In this document: positions 7,513 to 14,620 of the stretch, piece by piece | Layout of the letters: each line of letters starts with the position of its first letter | Numbering within the stretch: the stretch's first letter is position 1 | Assembly: GCA_023420935.1 (NCBI GenBank) | Contig: JAEZUR010000085.1 | Span: 1 to 19,679, forward strand | DNA from: Bacillota bacterium | GTDB lineage: Bacteria > Bacillota > Clostridia > Lachnospirales > Lachnospiraceae | DNA: 19,679 bases | Direction: 5' to 3' | Translations under genes and position numbers: made by a program | The notes under the pieces: model-generated | The model's input: only the letters and a program-made list of their open reading frames with translations | Told to the model about the DNA's origin: nothing | The model's database searches: none

Positions 7513-8595
7513 ATGAAAGTAATGTTAGATAAGAAGGAGAAGCCATTCCATTTTTTAATTGCAGTCGTTGTTATTATGGTGGTGATAAAACAAATTAACT
7601 TGCGATTGACTCGAAATGAAGATTCCCAAATGGTAATGGGTGGTGAATTTCAGGTTCAGAGTAATGAACTAAGAGCTAATGAACTGAAAGCCAATGAACA
7701 GGATAGTATAGTAACCAATTACGACAATGAAAATAATGCGGAATACAATTCAGATCAATCCAAGGTTTGGGAACAAGAAGATGTAGAAACTTATTATCGG
7801 CCTTCCAAATTACCAGTATTAAACAATAGACCTTTTAATTTGAATTTTTATCGTGACGAGAATGGATTTAAAGGCGCTGAGATGGACCTACCAGATTACA
7901 TATTTCAAACACCAGAAGATACTCTTCTTAATTACTTTAGTATCTTACGCGATGCCGCACATTGGATTGAAGGTAAATATGCTGGTTGTGGAACAATCGG
8001 ATTATCCAACTTACCTTATCCAGTTGCGTATCAGTTCTTATCCACCTATTATCAAAACAAATTATCTTACGAGGAATACCTTAAAACGTTCGAAAACATT
8101 TTACATACAAATTTAATTAAAATAAAACAAGTTCCAGTATATCAAGCACCTTCTAATTTAAGCCGATATTTTGTAGAGTTAGAAACCATCCAAGGCTCTG
8201 ATCAAGATAGTTTAGCATACTTTGCCTATTATTATGGATTCGTTGATGTCGTAAAGGAAGGAGCTTTATACAAAATATCGGATCTTAAATTCTATGGTGA
8301 AAATTATCTATGTGCTCCCATGCATGGTTGGTCTTATAATGCGGAAGCAGTGGTTCAAGTTATGTATGGAGGTTGGTGCTCTATGATTGAAACACTTTAT
8401 CCAACTATTCAAGATGGCTATGTTAAACAGATACCCTTTAAAGGAACAGATGGATTTGAGTATATGATTGAGTTTTATCAGTTAACCAATGATACGGATA
8501 TTGAAATTGCACAGTACCGAAAAGGTAAAGATGGTAGCTGGGAATTAATTAAATTGGATCCACATGAATGCTTGGAGAAAAAGAAGAAAGAATAG
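7513..8595 (+). CDS. Hypothetical extracytoplasmic protein with N-terminal membrane anchor
   Basis: This 360-aa protein has one hydrophobic segment near its start (FHFLIAVVVIMVVIKQ), then a polar linker containing a short tandem repeat (NELRA NELKA NEQ), then a soluble domain of about 270 residues rich in Tyr and Trp (EDTLLNYFSILRDAAHWIEG, CGTIGLSNLPYPVAYQFL, MHGWSYNAEAVVQVMYGGWC). The C-terminus is charged (ECLEKKKKE). The ATG at 7513 is preferred to the one at 7489 because a GAAGTGAG site precedes it and the 7489 codon has none. I do not recognise the family. The topology suggests an outward-facing anchored domain. Confidence 0.75.
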   Translation: MKVMLDKKEKPFHFLIAVVVIMVVIKQINLRLTRNEDSQMVMGGEFQVQSNELRANELKANEQDSIVTNYDNENNAEYNSDQSKVWEQEDVETYYRPSKLPVLNNRPFNLNFYRDENGFKGAEMDLPDYIFQTPEDTLLNYFSILRDAAHWIEGKYAGCGTIGLSNLPYPVAYQFLSTYYQNKLSYEEYLKTFENILHTNLIKIKQVPVYQAPSNLSRYFVELETIQGSDQDSLAYFAYYYGFVDVVKEGALYKISDLKFYGENYLCAPMHGWSYNAEAVVQVMYGGWCSMIETLYPTIQDGYVKQIPFKGTDGFEYMIEFYQLTNDTDIEIAQYRKGKDGSWELIKLDPHECLEKKKKE

Positions 8596-8717
8596 TATCG
8601 AATTGAACTGGCAATAAATGTATTACTATGCTATGATGATAGAAAAAAGTGATATCATGAATTGGTTTGGTATTATAAATCACAAAGAAATAACGTGTTA
8701 GTAGTGGGAGGGTATGT

Positions 8718-9248
8718 ATGAGCAAGATTTTTACAGGTATGTTGTTAATATTTTTAAATTTTAATCTGACTTTAGGTAATAGTGTAATCGGGTTAATACC
8801 TGATTTTATAGGTTATTACTTTATTATGAAAGGGTTAGAGGAGTTATCAGAGTATAGTGAACGGTTCCAAAGGGTACGTCCATTTTCATTGGGTATGTTA
8901 CTTTATACTAGTGTTTTATATGTTTTAGATTTACTAGGTATTACTACAGCTAAGAATAATATGTTAGTGTTAATACCAGTCCTCATATCAGTGACCATTT
9001 CCTTGTATATATCCTATCAAATTATCATGGGAATTAAGGACATTGAAGCAAGTAAATCTTTAAATCTGTCTTCTGATAATCTATATCTGTGTTGGAAATG
9101 GATGTTTGCAATGAATTATTTAGCTTATATACTATTGTTTATACCTGGTATAGCCATATTTGCGATCCTAATGGGAGTAATCGTTAATATATTATTTTTG
9201 ATATCCTTTTATAAGACCAAGAATTTATTTTATTCTTTTAATCCATGA
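8718..9248 (+). CDS. Hypothetical multi-pass membrane protein
   Basis: This 176-aa protein begins MSKIFTGMLLIFLNFNLTLG and contains GLIPDFIGYYFIMKGLEELS, a combination common in a poorly described clostridial membrane family. About five hydrophobic segments are visible, the last near residues 136-168. A GGGAGG ribosome site (8707-8712) sits 5 bases before the ATG. The 122-base upstream gap separates it from the previous gene, and I see no strong promoter there. No function can be assigned. Confidence 0.78.
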   Translation: MSKIFTGMLLIFLNFNLTLGNSVIGLIPDFIGYYFIMKGLEELSEYSERFQRVRPFSLGMLLYTSVLYVLDLLGITTAKNNMLVLIPVLISVTISLYISYQIIMGIKDIEASKSLNLSSDNLYLCWKWMFAMNYLAYILLFIPGIAIFAILMGVIVNILFLISFYKTKNLFYSFNP

Positions 9249-9283
9249 TTTTGGAATCTTTTAGATGTTTAGAAACTATGAAT

Positions 9284-9289
9284 TATAAT
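9284..9289 (+). promoter_or_regulatory. Candidate -10 element for the lipoprotein gene
   Basis: A perfect TATAAT lies 20 bases before the ATG at 9310, with no convincing -35. If used, it would give a very short leader. Confidence 0.25.
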
Positions 9290-9309
9290 ACAAAATGGGG
9301 AGATGAATT

Positions 9310-10215
9310 ATGTTAAAAAGAGTAAGTAAATTCATTCTAATGATACTAATAGCTATTACAATAGTAGGTTGCGGCGCAAATACTACAACTTCCGTAAAAG
9401 AGAATGACAATACAGCAACTCCCCAGCAAGTAGATAAAGAATCAGAAGTAATTACGCTAACGATTGTTGAACTATTTGAAGATCATTTTACTGCAACTTA
9501 CTGCACACCAGCGCCGGATCAATATACAGTTTATGCAGCATTGGATGATGAATTTTGTGCAGGCGATTATGTTGATGTGTATTATGAAGTGTTCAAGGAA
9601 GTGGAAGAGAATAAAATTGAAATCACGGCCATCAAAGTAGAGCCAAGTGATTTTAAGTTAGATCCCAATAAGGATTATAAACCAGTTATTTATCTGTATC
9701 CTACCAAGACAATGCAGGTATCTGTAACATTAGAGTATGCTGGTACATTAACAGATACTTATCCAATCTATCAGAATGGTTGGAAGATAACCGCATCCCC
9801 TGACGGTTCCATTATGGATGATAAAGGAAGAACATATCCGTATTTGTTCTGGGAAGGTATCAATGAGGTTTCATATGATATGAACGCTGGATTTTGTATC
9901 AGTGGAGCAGAGTCCAAGTCCTTTTTGGAAGAGAAGCTATCATATCTTGGCTTATCAAGTAAAGAAGCTAATGATTTTATGGAGTTCTGGTTACCGTTTC
10001 TTCAGGATAATCCATATAACTTAATTTCTTTTCAGACCAAAGCTTATACAGATACGGCGAAGCTTGTAATCGAACCCAAACCGGACAGTATGCTTAGAGT
10101 ATTTATGACATATACCCCACTAGAAGAATCTACTACAGTAGTAGAACAGAAGTTAGAATGCTTTGATAGGAAAGGTTTTTCAGTAATTGAATGGGGCGGA
10201 AGAATGGTGGAGTGA
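9310..10215 (+). CDS. Lipoprotein with a KPVIYLYP-type domain, function unknown
   Basis: This 301-aa protein has a lipoprotein signal (MLKRVSKFILMILIAITIVG followed by C21) and is expected to be anchored on the outer face of the membrane. Residues about 45-118 form a small acidic domain. From KPVIYLYPTKTMQV (about residue 127) onward the protein resembles a widespread uncharacterised exported domain with landmarks NGWKITASPDG, YPYLFWEG, a conserved FMEFWLPFL and a C-terminal FSVIEWGGR. GGGGAGATG precedes the ATG. Its TGA overlaps the next start (TGATG), so the two genes are translationally coupled. The biochemical role is unknown. Confidence 0.82.
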   Translation: MLKRVSKFILMILIAITIVGCGANTTTSVKENDNTATPQQVDKESEVITLTIVELFEDHFTATYCTPAPDQYTVYAALDDEFCAGDYVDVYYEVFKEVEENKIEITAIKVEPSDFKLDPNKDYKPVIYLYPTKTMQVSVTLEYAGTLTDTYPIYQNGWKITASPDGSIMDDKGRTYPYLFWEGINEVSYDMNAGFCISGAESKSFLEEKLSYLGLSSKEANDFMEFWLPFLQDNPYNLISFQTKAYTDTAKLVIEPKPDSMLRVFMTYTPLEESTTVVEQKLECFDRKGFSVIEWGGRMVE

Positions 10216-10718
10216 TGAAGAAAAGGATTTTGAAAGTTAGTATATCCATGCTATTAATTATTGTTTTATTTTTAGCATGGAAAGGATTCTTATTTTTTAA
10301 TCCGTTCTGGAATTTTGCTAAAATAGCACAACCTATCTATACTGAAGTAAATGACGCATCCCCATATATAAAGAATGAAAATATTGAGATTATCAGCAAA
10401 ACTGAACGTGAGATCAGTATCAGTGATGTTGTTTACTTTACAAACCCCAATCAAGTCCATATGATGGTGGTTTATAAGAAACCAAGGCAAAGATATCATC
10501 TAAGAGCTGTAATGTTAACAGATACAGATAGGGTTGAGAATTTTACTATTTCGGGTTTTGGAGAAAACCAGTTCTTATTATGGAATTCTTATCGAATCAT
10601 TTTTGACCAAATAGATTTAAAAGAAGATCAAACATATATAATTCAAATTCAAAATGAATTAGATGATGAAAAGATGCAAGATCTTGGTCAGATTAAATTT
10701 AAGTTTAAAAAGGAATAA
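10215..10718 (+). CDS. Hypothetical membrane-anchored or exported small protein
   Basis: This 167-aa protein has a positively charged N-terminus and one hydrophobic segment (ISMLLIIVLFLAWKGFLFF) followed by a beta-rich polar domain. There is no lipobox. The ATG at 10215 overlaps the preceding stop and has GGTGGAG just upstream; a longer reading from 10191 would overlap the lipoprotein by 25 bases. Coupling to the lipoprotein suggests the two act together at the cell surface. I do not recognise the family. Confidence 0.72.
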   Translation: MKKRILKVSISMLLIIVLFLAWKGFLFFNPFWNFAKIAQPIYTEVNDASPYIKNENIEIISKTEREISISDVVYFTNPNQVHMMVVYKKPRQRYHLRAVMLTDTDRVENFTISGFGENQFLLWNSYRIIFDQIDLKEDQTYIIQIQNELDDEKMQDLGQIKFKFKKE

Positions 10719-10726
10719 ATTAATAT

Positions 10727-10779
10727 ACAGAATCAAGAGGTCAATCTGAATGTAAACTCAGTTGACCTCTTGATTCTGT
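10727..10779. terminator. Long hairpin between convergent genes, probable bidirectional terminator
   Basis: A perfect 18-bp inverted repeat (10727-10744 and 10762-10779; arms begin ACAGAATCAAGAGG) has an inner CTGA/TCAG extension closing a loop of 8 bases. It lies between the rightward gene ending at 10718 and the leftward gene ending at 10827. Neither side has a long T-run, so efficiency as an intrinsic terminator is uncertain. Confidence 0.6.
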
Positions 10780-10826
10780 CTTAACATGTATATACTTTGC
10801 AAATGTTGTTATTGTTTTTCAATTGT

Positions 10827-11576
10827 TTATTTTGCAAAAATTAAGTCATCAATTTGTGCTGACTGAGGCTTTGCCCATAACCATTGATTAGTAGATGTGT
10901 TATCAAAATAGTAGATTGCTTTTCTACTTGGATCACTACCATACATAGCAGTCCATGCTGCTCGTTTGGATGCTGCCGATGGTGTATTATTGATTGTCCC
11001 GATTTTTACTGGTGTGAATTGGTGATACTGACCGAATCTCTGATTAATAACGCCTTTTATGGTAGGAGCCCAATCACCACTTTGAACACGATTAATTACC
11101 ACGGCACCAACGGCTATTTTAGCCTGTTGAGTCTCACCACCAGCCTCCGCTTCGATTAGTTTCGCCAATAAATCAACTTCTCCTTTGGAATAGGAGATGA
11201 CCGTATCGGACTTTTTCGGTTTTATGCCAGGAAGAATTAATTTTTCTCCTGGAACAATGGTATTACCTGTACTTGCATTGGCTTTTTTTAATTTTTTTAG
11301 GGGTACCTTGTACTTGGTTGCAATCTTGTGTAAGGAATCACCTTTTTTAACTTTATAGATACGTGCAGGCACATAAATTTTATCACCAGGTGTAAGACTG
11401 TCTATATAGAAATTGTTACTTTCTTGTAGGGATAGTACACTTGTTTTAAATAACTTACTAAGTGAATAGAGTGAGTCATTTTTCGCTACTTTATATTCAG
11501 CAGCACTTGATACGGTTGCAGGGAACGTGAGTAGTAAACAAATTGCTATAATAAGTAACTTTTTAGTTTGTTTCAT
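10827..11576 (-). CDS. Secreted cell-wall hydrolase with two LysM domains and a SleB-type catalytic domain
   Basis: This 249-aa protein has a signal peptide (MKQTKKLLIIAICLLLTFPA, cleavage near AAEYK), LysM repeats at about residues 28-70 and 74-116 (peptidoglycan binding), and a Hydrolase_2/SleB-like domain from about 133 to the end. The catalytic motif EAEAGGE (probable E144) is followed by AVGAVVINRVQSGDW, QFTPV and IYYFDNTSTN. The family cleaves peptidoglycan, often as spore-cortex-lytic enzymes (SleB, CwlJ). With LysM domains it could act in spore germination or in vegetative wall turnover. An AAGGAGG site is 6 bases from the ATG. The gene stands alone, convergent to its left neighbour. 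Confidence 0.92.
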   Translation of the reverse strand: MKQTKKLLIIAICLLLTFPATVSSAAEYKVAKNDSLYSLSKLFKTSVLSLQESNNFYIDSLTPGDKIYVPARIYKVKKGDSLHKIATKYKVPLKKLKKANASTGNTIVPGEKLILPGIKPKKSDTVISYSKGEVDLLAKLIEAEAGGETQQAKIAVGAVVINRVQSGDWAPTIKGVINQRFGQYHQFTPVKIGTINNTPSAASKRAAWTAMYGSDPSRKAIYYFDNTSTNQWLWAKPQSAQIDDLIFAK

Positions 11577-11695
11577 AGAAACCTCCTTATGGGTGTTGAA
11601 TGAATCAGCATCTAGGACGTATTACCTATTCTACATGACAGTAGGGGTATTTTACTATGTAAATATTATGGAAATATTGGATTAGTTATACAAGC

Positions 11696-11712
11696 TTTGA
11701 AAATGTTTCAAA
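11696..11712. promoter_or_regulatory. Inverted repeat in the divergent intergenic region
   Basis: TTTGAAA-ATG-TTTCAAA is a perfect 7-3-7 dyad in the 241-base gap between the leftward hydrolase and the rightward lipoprotein. It could be a regulator site. No confident promoter was identified on either side. Confidence 0.35.
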
Positions 11713-11817
11713 ATTAACCCAAAATATAAAGGTTATTCATAATGGAAAAATTAACTAAAATAACTATGGATATATGGTATTGTTTCATATACAATTATTA
11801 CATAAGGAGGATGGGGT

Positions 11818-12750
11818 ATGAAAAAATTTATTCAGCTTGTATTGATTATTATTCTCGTGCTATCCTTAGCCGCATGTGGTAAAACAGAAATTTCCCAGAA
11901 CTCTTCCTCAATAGTAACTACATCTAAATCTACAGGCGAAGTTTATAAAGATGGAACGCTCACTTATACAAATTTAGTTGGTGAGCAAGTTCAGCAGGAG
12001 GTCAGAGATACTTTAATTTCCTCAGGCGTTTCTAAAGATAGTATTGAAAAATTATTCATATGGGTCAATGATTTTAATCAATGTATGAAAGATTGCGAAT
12101 CTTTCAATTTAGTTGATACTTGGACAACGAGCACTATTCCAGCGGTGGACTATGGTGAATATTCTCCAATGTCTAATATGTGGTATAAGCATAATAAACG
12201 AAATTTTAGCGATGTACTTTGCAGAATAGCCGCCTTCCAACTTACGCAAGGTAATATTGCTGTTAAAAACTTGATTGATAAAGATAAGTGGGAATGCTAT
12301 ACAGATACACAATGGCTTTATAGTGATTGGGATGCAATCAGCGGTTTTTCACTAATAGATTTGGATGAAACAGAAACATCAAGATATTTTACTTTATATA
12401 ATCCGGTTAGCATTACACCAGACTGTTCATCGGATGAAATGTATAAAAGCATAAAATCTGATTGGAGTGATAGAAAGATTTCATTTACAGAAAGTAAGGT
12501 CTCCTTGATTACTATATGGATACAATACCAAAGTCAAACTGCAGCAGCACACGCAGCGACCCTTATTCAATGCGACAACGAATACATGTTATTTGAAAAA
12601 TCAAATCCTCAATCGCCATATCAGGCTACAAAGTTTTCTAATATTGGACAAGTTAAACAATACATGTATGAGACTATTCACCTTGATGATGTACGTTATG
12701 GTGTGCAGACAGGAACCTATATCGTTATGCAAAATGATAAGATATTATAG
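11818..12750 (+). CDS. Lipoprotein of unknown function
   Basis: This 310-aa protein has a clear lipoprotein signal peptide (MKKFIQLVLIIILVLSLAAC, lipobox LAAC with C20). The mature part is soluble, with stretches such as FNLVDTWTTSTIPAVDYGEY, RIAAFQLTQGN and WIQYQSQTAAAHAATLIQC. I do not recognise a domain. An ideal AAGGAGG site (11804-11810) is 7 bases from the ATG. It stands between a divergent hydrolase and the GNAT gene, with no close operon partner. Confidence 0.8.
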   Translation: MKKFIQLVLIIILVLSLAACGKTEISQNSSSIVTTSKSTGEVYKDGTLTYTNLVGEQVQQEVRDTLISSGVSKDSIEKLFIWVNDFNQCMKDCESFNLVDTWTTSTIPAVDYGEYSPMSNMWYKHNKRNFSDVLCRIAAFQLTQGNIAVKNLIDKDKWECYTDTQWLYSDWDAISGFSLIDLDETETSRYFTLYNPVSITPDCSSDEMYKSIKSDWSDRKISFTESKVSLITIWIQYQSQTAAAHAATLIQCDNEYMLFEKSNPQSPYQATKFSNIGQVKQYMYETIHLDDVRYGVQTGTYIVMQNDKIL

Positions 12751-12766
12751 ATGTTTAATAGAACCC

Positions 12767-12801
12767 AGGAGGTTATGTTGATGATAGCATTTTGCAGATA
12801 G
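12767..12801 (+). other. Strong ribosome site with a tiny ORF upstream of the GNAT gene
   Basis: AGGAGG (12767-12772) is followed by ATG TTG ATG, giving a 6-8 codon peptide (MLMIAFCR or MIAFCR) ending at TAG 12799-12801. It lies 50 bases before the GNAT start and is not in its frame. It may be a leader peptide or a remnant of an older gene start. Confidence 0.3.
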
Positions 12802-12851
12802 TTACAGCATTAGAAATAATGTCGTCAAATATTTTTAAAGTGAGGTATAGT

Positions 12852-13304
12852 ATGGAAGTCAAAGAGTTTTATAGCATAGCAAAAAATGAATATTGGTTAA
12901 ATCAGATTAAAAAGAGTGACTGGATAGCAGGAGAATATTTGTATGATTTATTAAGTAAAAATGAATTAAAGAATTTATGTGGAGAGACAACGAAAGTTTT
13001 TTTGCTGGTGGATAATAAGAAGTTAGTGTCATTCTGTACACTAGCTGAGGTCGATGATGTGAGAGATACCGAACTTAATCCTTGGATTGGATTTGTATAT
13101 ACGTTCCCTGAAAATAGAGGACATAGATATGTGGGAATCCTTTTAGAGTTCGCATATGAAACTGCGAAAACGAATGGAGCTAAACATATTTATATTTCGA
13201 CTGGTGAGACTGGTCTATATGAAAAGTACGGATATTCTTTCTATCGGGTGATGAAAGATATACATGGAGAGGATACCAGAGTATATAGAAGAGATGTTAT
13301 GTGA
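12852..13304 (+). CDS. GNAT family N-acetyltransferase
   Basis: This 150-aa acetyl-CoA-dependent acyltransferase resembles a common clostridial GNAT group starting ME(V/I)xEF and carrying KSDWIAGEYLYDLL, LCGETTKVFLL, SFCTLAEVDD, WIGFVYTFPENRGHRYVG (acetyl-CoA-binding segment, about residues 79-96) and ISTGETGLYEKYGYSFY. The substrate is unknown. The ATG at 12852, with GTGAGG upstream, is chosen because MEVKEF is where the family normally starts. The frame is open back to 12792, but those residues are not typical and begin at a TTG without a site at proper distance. Confidence 0.87.
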   Translation: MEVKEFYSIAKNEYWLNQIKKSDWIAGEYLYDLLSKNELKNLCGETTKVFLLVDNKKLVSFCTLAEVDDVRDTELNPWIGFVYTFPENRGHRYVGILLEFAYETAKTNGAKHIYISTGETGLYEKYGYSFYRVMKDIHGEDTRVYRRDVM

Positions 13305-13430
13305 GATATTTCGCCATATTCCAATTAAGTTTATAAAGTAAAGTATAGAAATAGTAAATTAGGATTTGTAACGTTGATAATTTTTATGGGGCGAAAAGTA
13401 TATCTATATTGTAAATAGGGGAGATTAAAA

Positions 13431-13688
13431 ATGAATATACATACAATTGAATGTAAGTATTGTGGCTGCACAGTTTCTTATACGCCATGTGCAAATTTTA
13501 TCGTTTTTTGTCCAAAATGTAGGAGAAAAATATACATGGAGTGTGAGTATGGATATGGACCAGTAACTCCATGTTCCATTTTCATTGGCGAGAAATCTGT
13601 GGGAACCGTAATTGAAAACGACAAGTATGAATATTTATTAAAAATTAAGTCAGACGGAAATGAAATAAGGTTAAAGAAAGTTATTTGA
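13431..13688 (+). CDS. Small zinc-ribbon-like hypothetical protein
   Basis: This 85-aa protein has two cysteine pairs, CKYCGC (residues 8-13) and CPKC (near 28-31), spaced as in a zinc ribbon, followed by a beta-rich tail (YEYLLKIKSDGNEIRLKKVI). Three further cysteines occur. A GGGGAG site (13420-13425) precedes the ATG by 5 bases. I do not recognise a named family. Metal binding is inferred from the cysteine spacing. Confidence 0.7.
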   Translation: MNIHTIECKYCGCTVSYTPCANFIVFCPKCRRKIYMECEYGYGPVTPCSIFIGEKSVGTVIENDKYEYLLKIKSDGNEIRLKKVI

Positions 13689-13772
13689 AAGCATTACAAG
13701 AAGCGAGTGAAATAATAAAAAGTATAATAACAAAATTATGAATTAGTAATTATGGAAACTTGCTTAATATTA

Positions 13773-13801
13773 TTGATAAGAAATAGAAAGCAATATATTA
13801 G
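13773..13801 (+). promoter_or_regulatory. Candidate promoter for arr
   Basis: TTGATA (13773-13778) and TATTAG (13796-13801) are separated by 17 bases and lie about 75 bases before the arr start. A slightly better -10 (TATATT, 13794-13799) would have a short 15-base spacer. Confidence 0.35.
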
Positions 13802-13874
13802 GCATACTACATTTGAGGTGTGTTTTATACGATTAAAAGATTTACTTGAATTGCACGAAAAGGATGTGATAGAA

Positions 13875-14303
13875 ATGACAACTACTTTACAAGATAATAA
13901 ACCCTTAGACTCGGGACCTTTTTATCATGGCACAAAAGCTGAATTGAAGATTGGTGACTTGTTGGAACCAGGATATATCTCCAACTATGGAGAACGAACG
14001 AAGGCTAACTATGTTTATCTTACCGCTACACTAGACGCCGCAAAATGGGGAGCAGAACTTGCAAAAGGAGATAAACCGGGTCGAATCTATCTTGTGGAAC
14101 CAACTGGGGCCATTGAGGATGATCCTAATTTGACCGATAAAAGGTTTCCAGGGAACCCTACAAGATCTTATCGCACACGACTACCACTTAGAGTAATAGG
14201 AGAAGTACTAGACTGGGAGGGGCACTCCCAAGAGGAGATTAAGATCATGTTAGATCATCTTAGTCAATTAAAACAACAGGGTATTGAAGCAATTAACGAT
14301 TAA
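13875..14303 (+). CDS. arr: Rifampin ADP-ribosyltransferase (Arr)
   Basis: This 142-aa cytoplasmic enzyme transfers ADP-ribose from NAD+ to the C23 hydroxyl of rifamycins, inactivating them. The catalytic H-Y-D triad is visible as H18 (FYHGTKA), Y48 (YVYLTAT) and D83 (AIEDDPNLTDK), exactly one residue before the H19/Y49/D84 numbering known for mycobacterial Arr. The hallmark KRFPGNPTRSYR follows. The ATG at 13875 with AAAGGATG upstream gives the usual family length; an in-frame extension back to 13752 has no ribosome site and no family resemblance. No integron, IS or plasmid genes are nearby, so it looks resident. Resistance in the host is inferred, not shown. Confidence 0.94.
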   Translation: MTTTLQDNKPLDSGPFYHGTKAELKIGDLLEPGYISNYGERTKANYVYLTATLDAAKWGAELAKGDKPGRIYLVEPTGAIEDDPNLTDKRFPGNPTRSYRTRLPLRVIGEVLDWEGHSQEEIKIMLDHLSQLKQQGIEAIND

Positions 14304-14376
14304 TTTAATATTATTAAAATACTTCATTGTCGGTAGAGTATTCCTTGTCTGATGAAGTTGATAATAAGTTTTACTC

Positions 14377-14404
14377 TTGCTATTCTCAAATAATCTGATA
14401 TAAT
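14377..14404 (+). promoter_or_regulatory. Promoter of the rightward antitoxin-like RNA
   Basis: TTGCTA (14377-14382), a 16-base spacer, and TATAAT (14399-14404) preceded by TG in extended -10 position (14396-14397). A second TATAAT overlaps at 14404-14409. No ORF follows, only a short RNA-sized region ending at a terminator. Confidence 0.7.
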
Positions 14405-14416
14405 ATAATTAGATAA

Positions 14417-14442
14417 GGCAATCGCCACAGAGTGGTTGACCT
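14417..14442 (+). repeat. Shared 5' element, copy in the antitoxin RNA
   Basis: This 26-nt copy (GGCAATCG, then ACAGA, then GTGGTTGACCT) matches the copy at 14621-14647 read on the minus strand at 23 of 27 aligned positions. Both copies lie shortly after a promoter and are transcribed in the same sense. Confidence 0.8.
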
Positions 14443-14453
14443 AGTTTTGGAAT

Positions 14454-14498
14454 AAAAAAACCTCCTATACTCGGGCAAAGTACAAGGGAGGTTTTTTT
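14454..14498. terminator. Bidirectional terminator between toxin and antitoxin RNAs
   Basis: A perfect 12-bp inverted repeat, AAAAAAACCTCC (14454-14465) and GGAGGTTTTTTT (14487-14498), has a 21-base loop. Seven T follow the GC part of the stem in each direction, so it should end transcription of both the rightward RNA and the leftward toxin mRNA (stop codon at 14502). Confidence 0.85.
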
Positions 14499-14501
14499 AT
14501 T

Positions 14502-14591
14502 TTAGTGACAAATCAAATAAATGAATGTCAGCAGTGCTATGATGAACATACCGAATTGAATTAAGTCTTTAAAGTCAAATTTATTGTTCAT
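14502..14591 (-). CDS. Putative holin-like type I toxin peptide, 29 aa
   Basis: The ORF encodes a 29-residue peptide: a short polar head (MNNKFDFKD), one hydrophobic membrane helix (LIQFGMFIIALLTFIYLI) and the ending CH. The helix core FGMFIIALLTF is the hallmark of the putative holin-like toxin family (TxpA/BsrG-related type I toxins), which damage the membrane when overproduced. GGAGGTG lies 8 bases before the ATG at 14591; an alternative ATG at 14597 is too close to it. It has its own extended -10 promoter, a 5' hairpin, and a terminator right after the stop. The family call is from memory of its pattern, without a search. Confidence 0.82.
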   Translation of the reverse strand: MNNKFDFKDLIQFGMFIIALLTFIYLICH

Positions 14592-14620
14592 AAGCATCAC
14601 CTCCATCCTATGTAGAATGA

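Larger units (their letters stand above)
14411..14498 (+). ncRNA. Probable antitoxin small RNA of a type I toxin-antitoxin pair
   Basis: An RNA of about 88 nt is predicted from the extended -10 promoter to the terminator's T-run. It has no ORF with a ribosome site. It starts with a GGC-AATC-GCC hairpin-forming stretch inside the shared repeat and ends in the hairpin AACCTCC...GGAGGTT. Its last 45 nt are perfectly complementary to the 3' end of the facing toxin transcript if that ends at the same hairpin. Its CCUCC segment also matches the toxin ribosome site GGAGG. The layout is like txpA/ratA and other type I systems, where the antisense RNA blocks translation or triggers decay. The exact 5' end is an estimate. 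Confidence 0.65.

Noticed and set aside
10884..11159. Rightward open frame opposite the cell-wall hydrolase
   Set aside because: It is the complement of a clear SleB-type domain and has no ribosome site or family resemblance. The same reasoning removed other opposite-strand frames within capF, capG, the wzz gene, the permease and the lipoproteins.
13752..13874. 41-residue N-terminal extension of Arr
   Set aside because: No ribosome site, no resemblance to Arr, and the start at 13875 gives the normal length and catalytic-residue spacing.
14328..14360. Terminator or attenuator after arr
   Set aside because: AATACT/AGTATT and ACTTCAT/ATGAAGT pairings are possible and mutually exclusive, but neither has a T-run and both are AT-rich.
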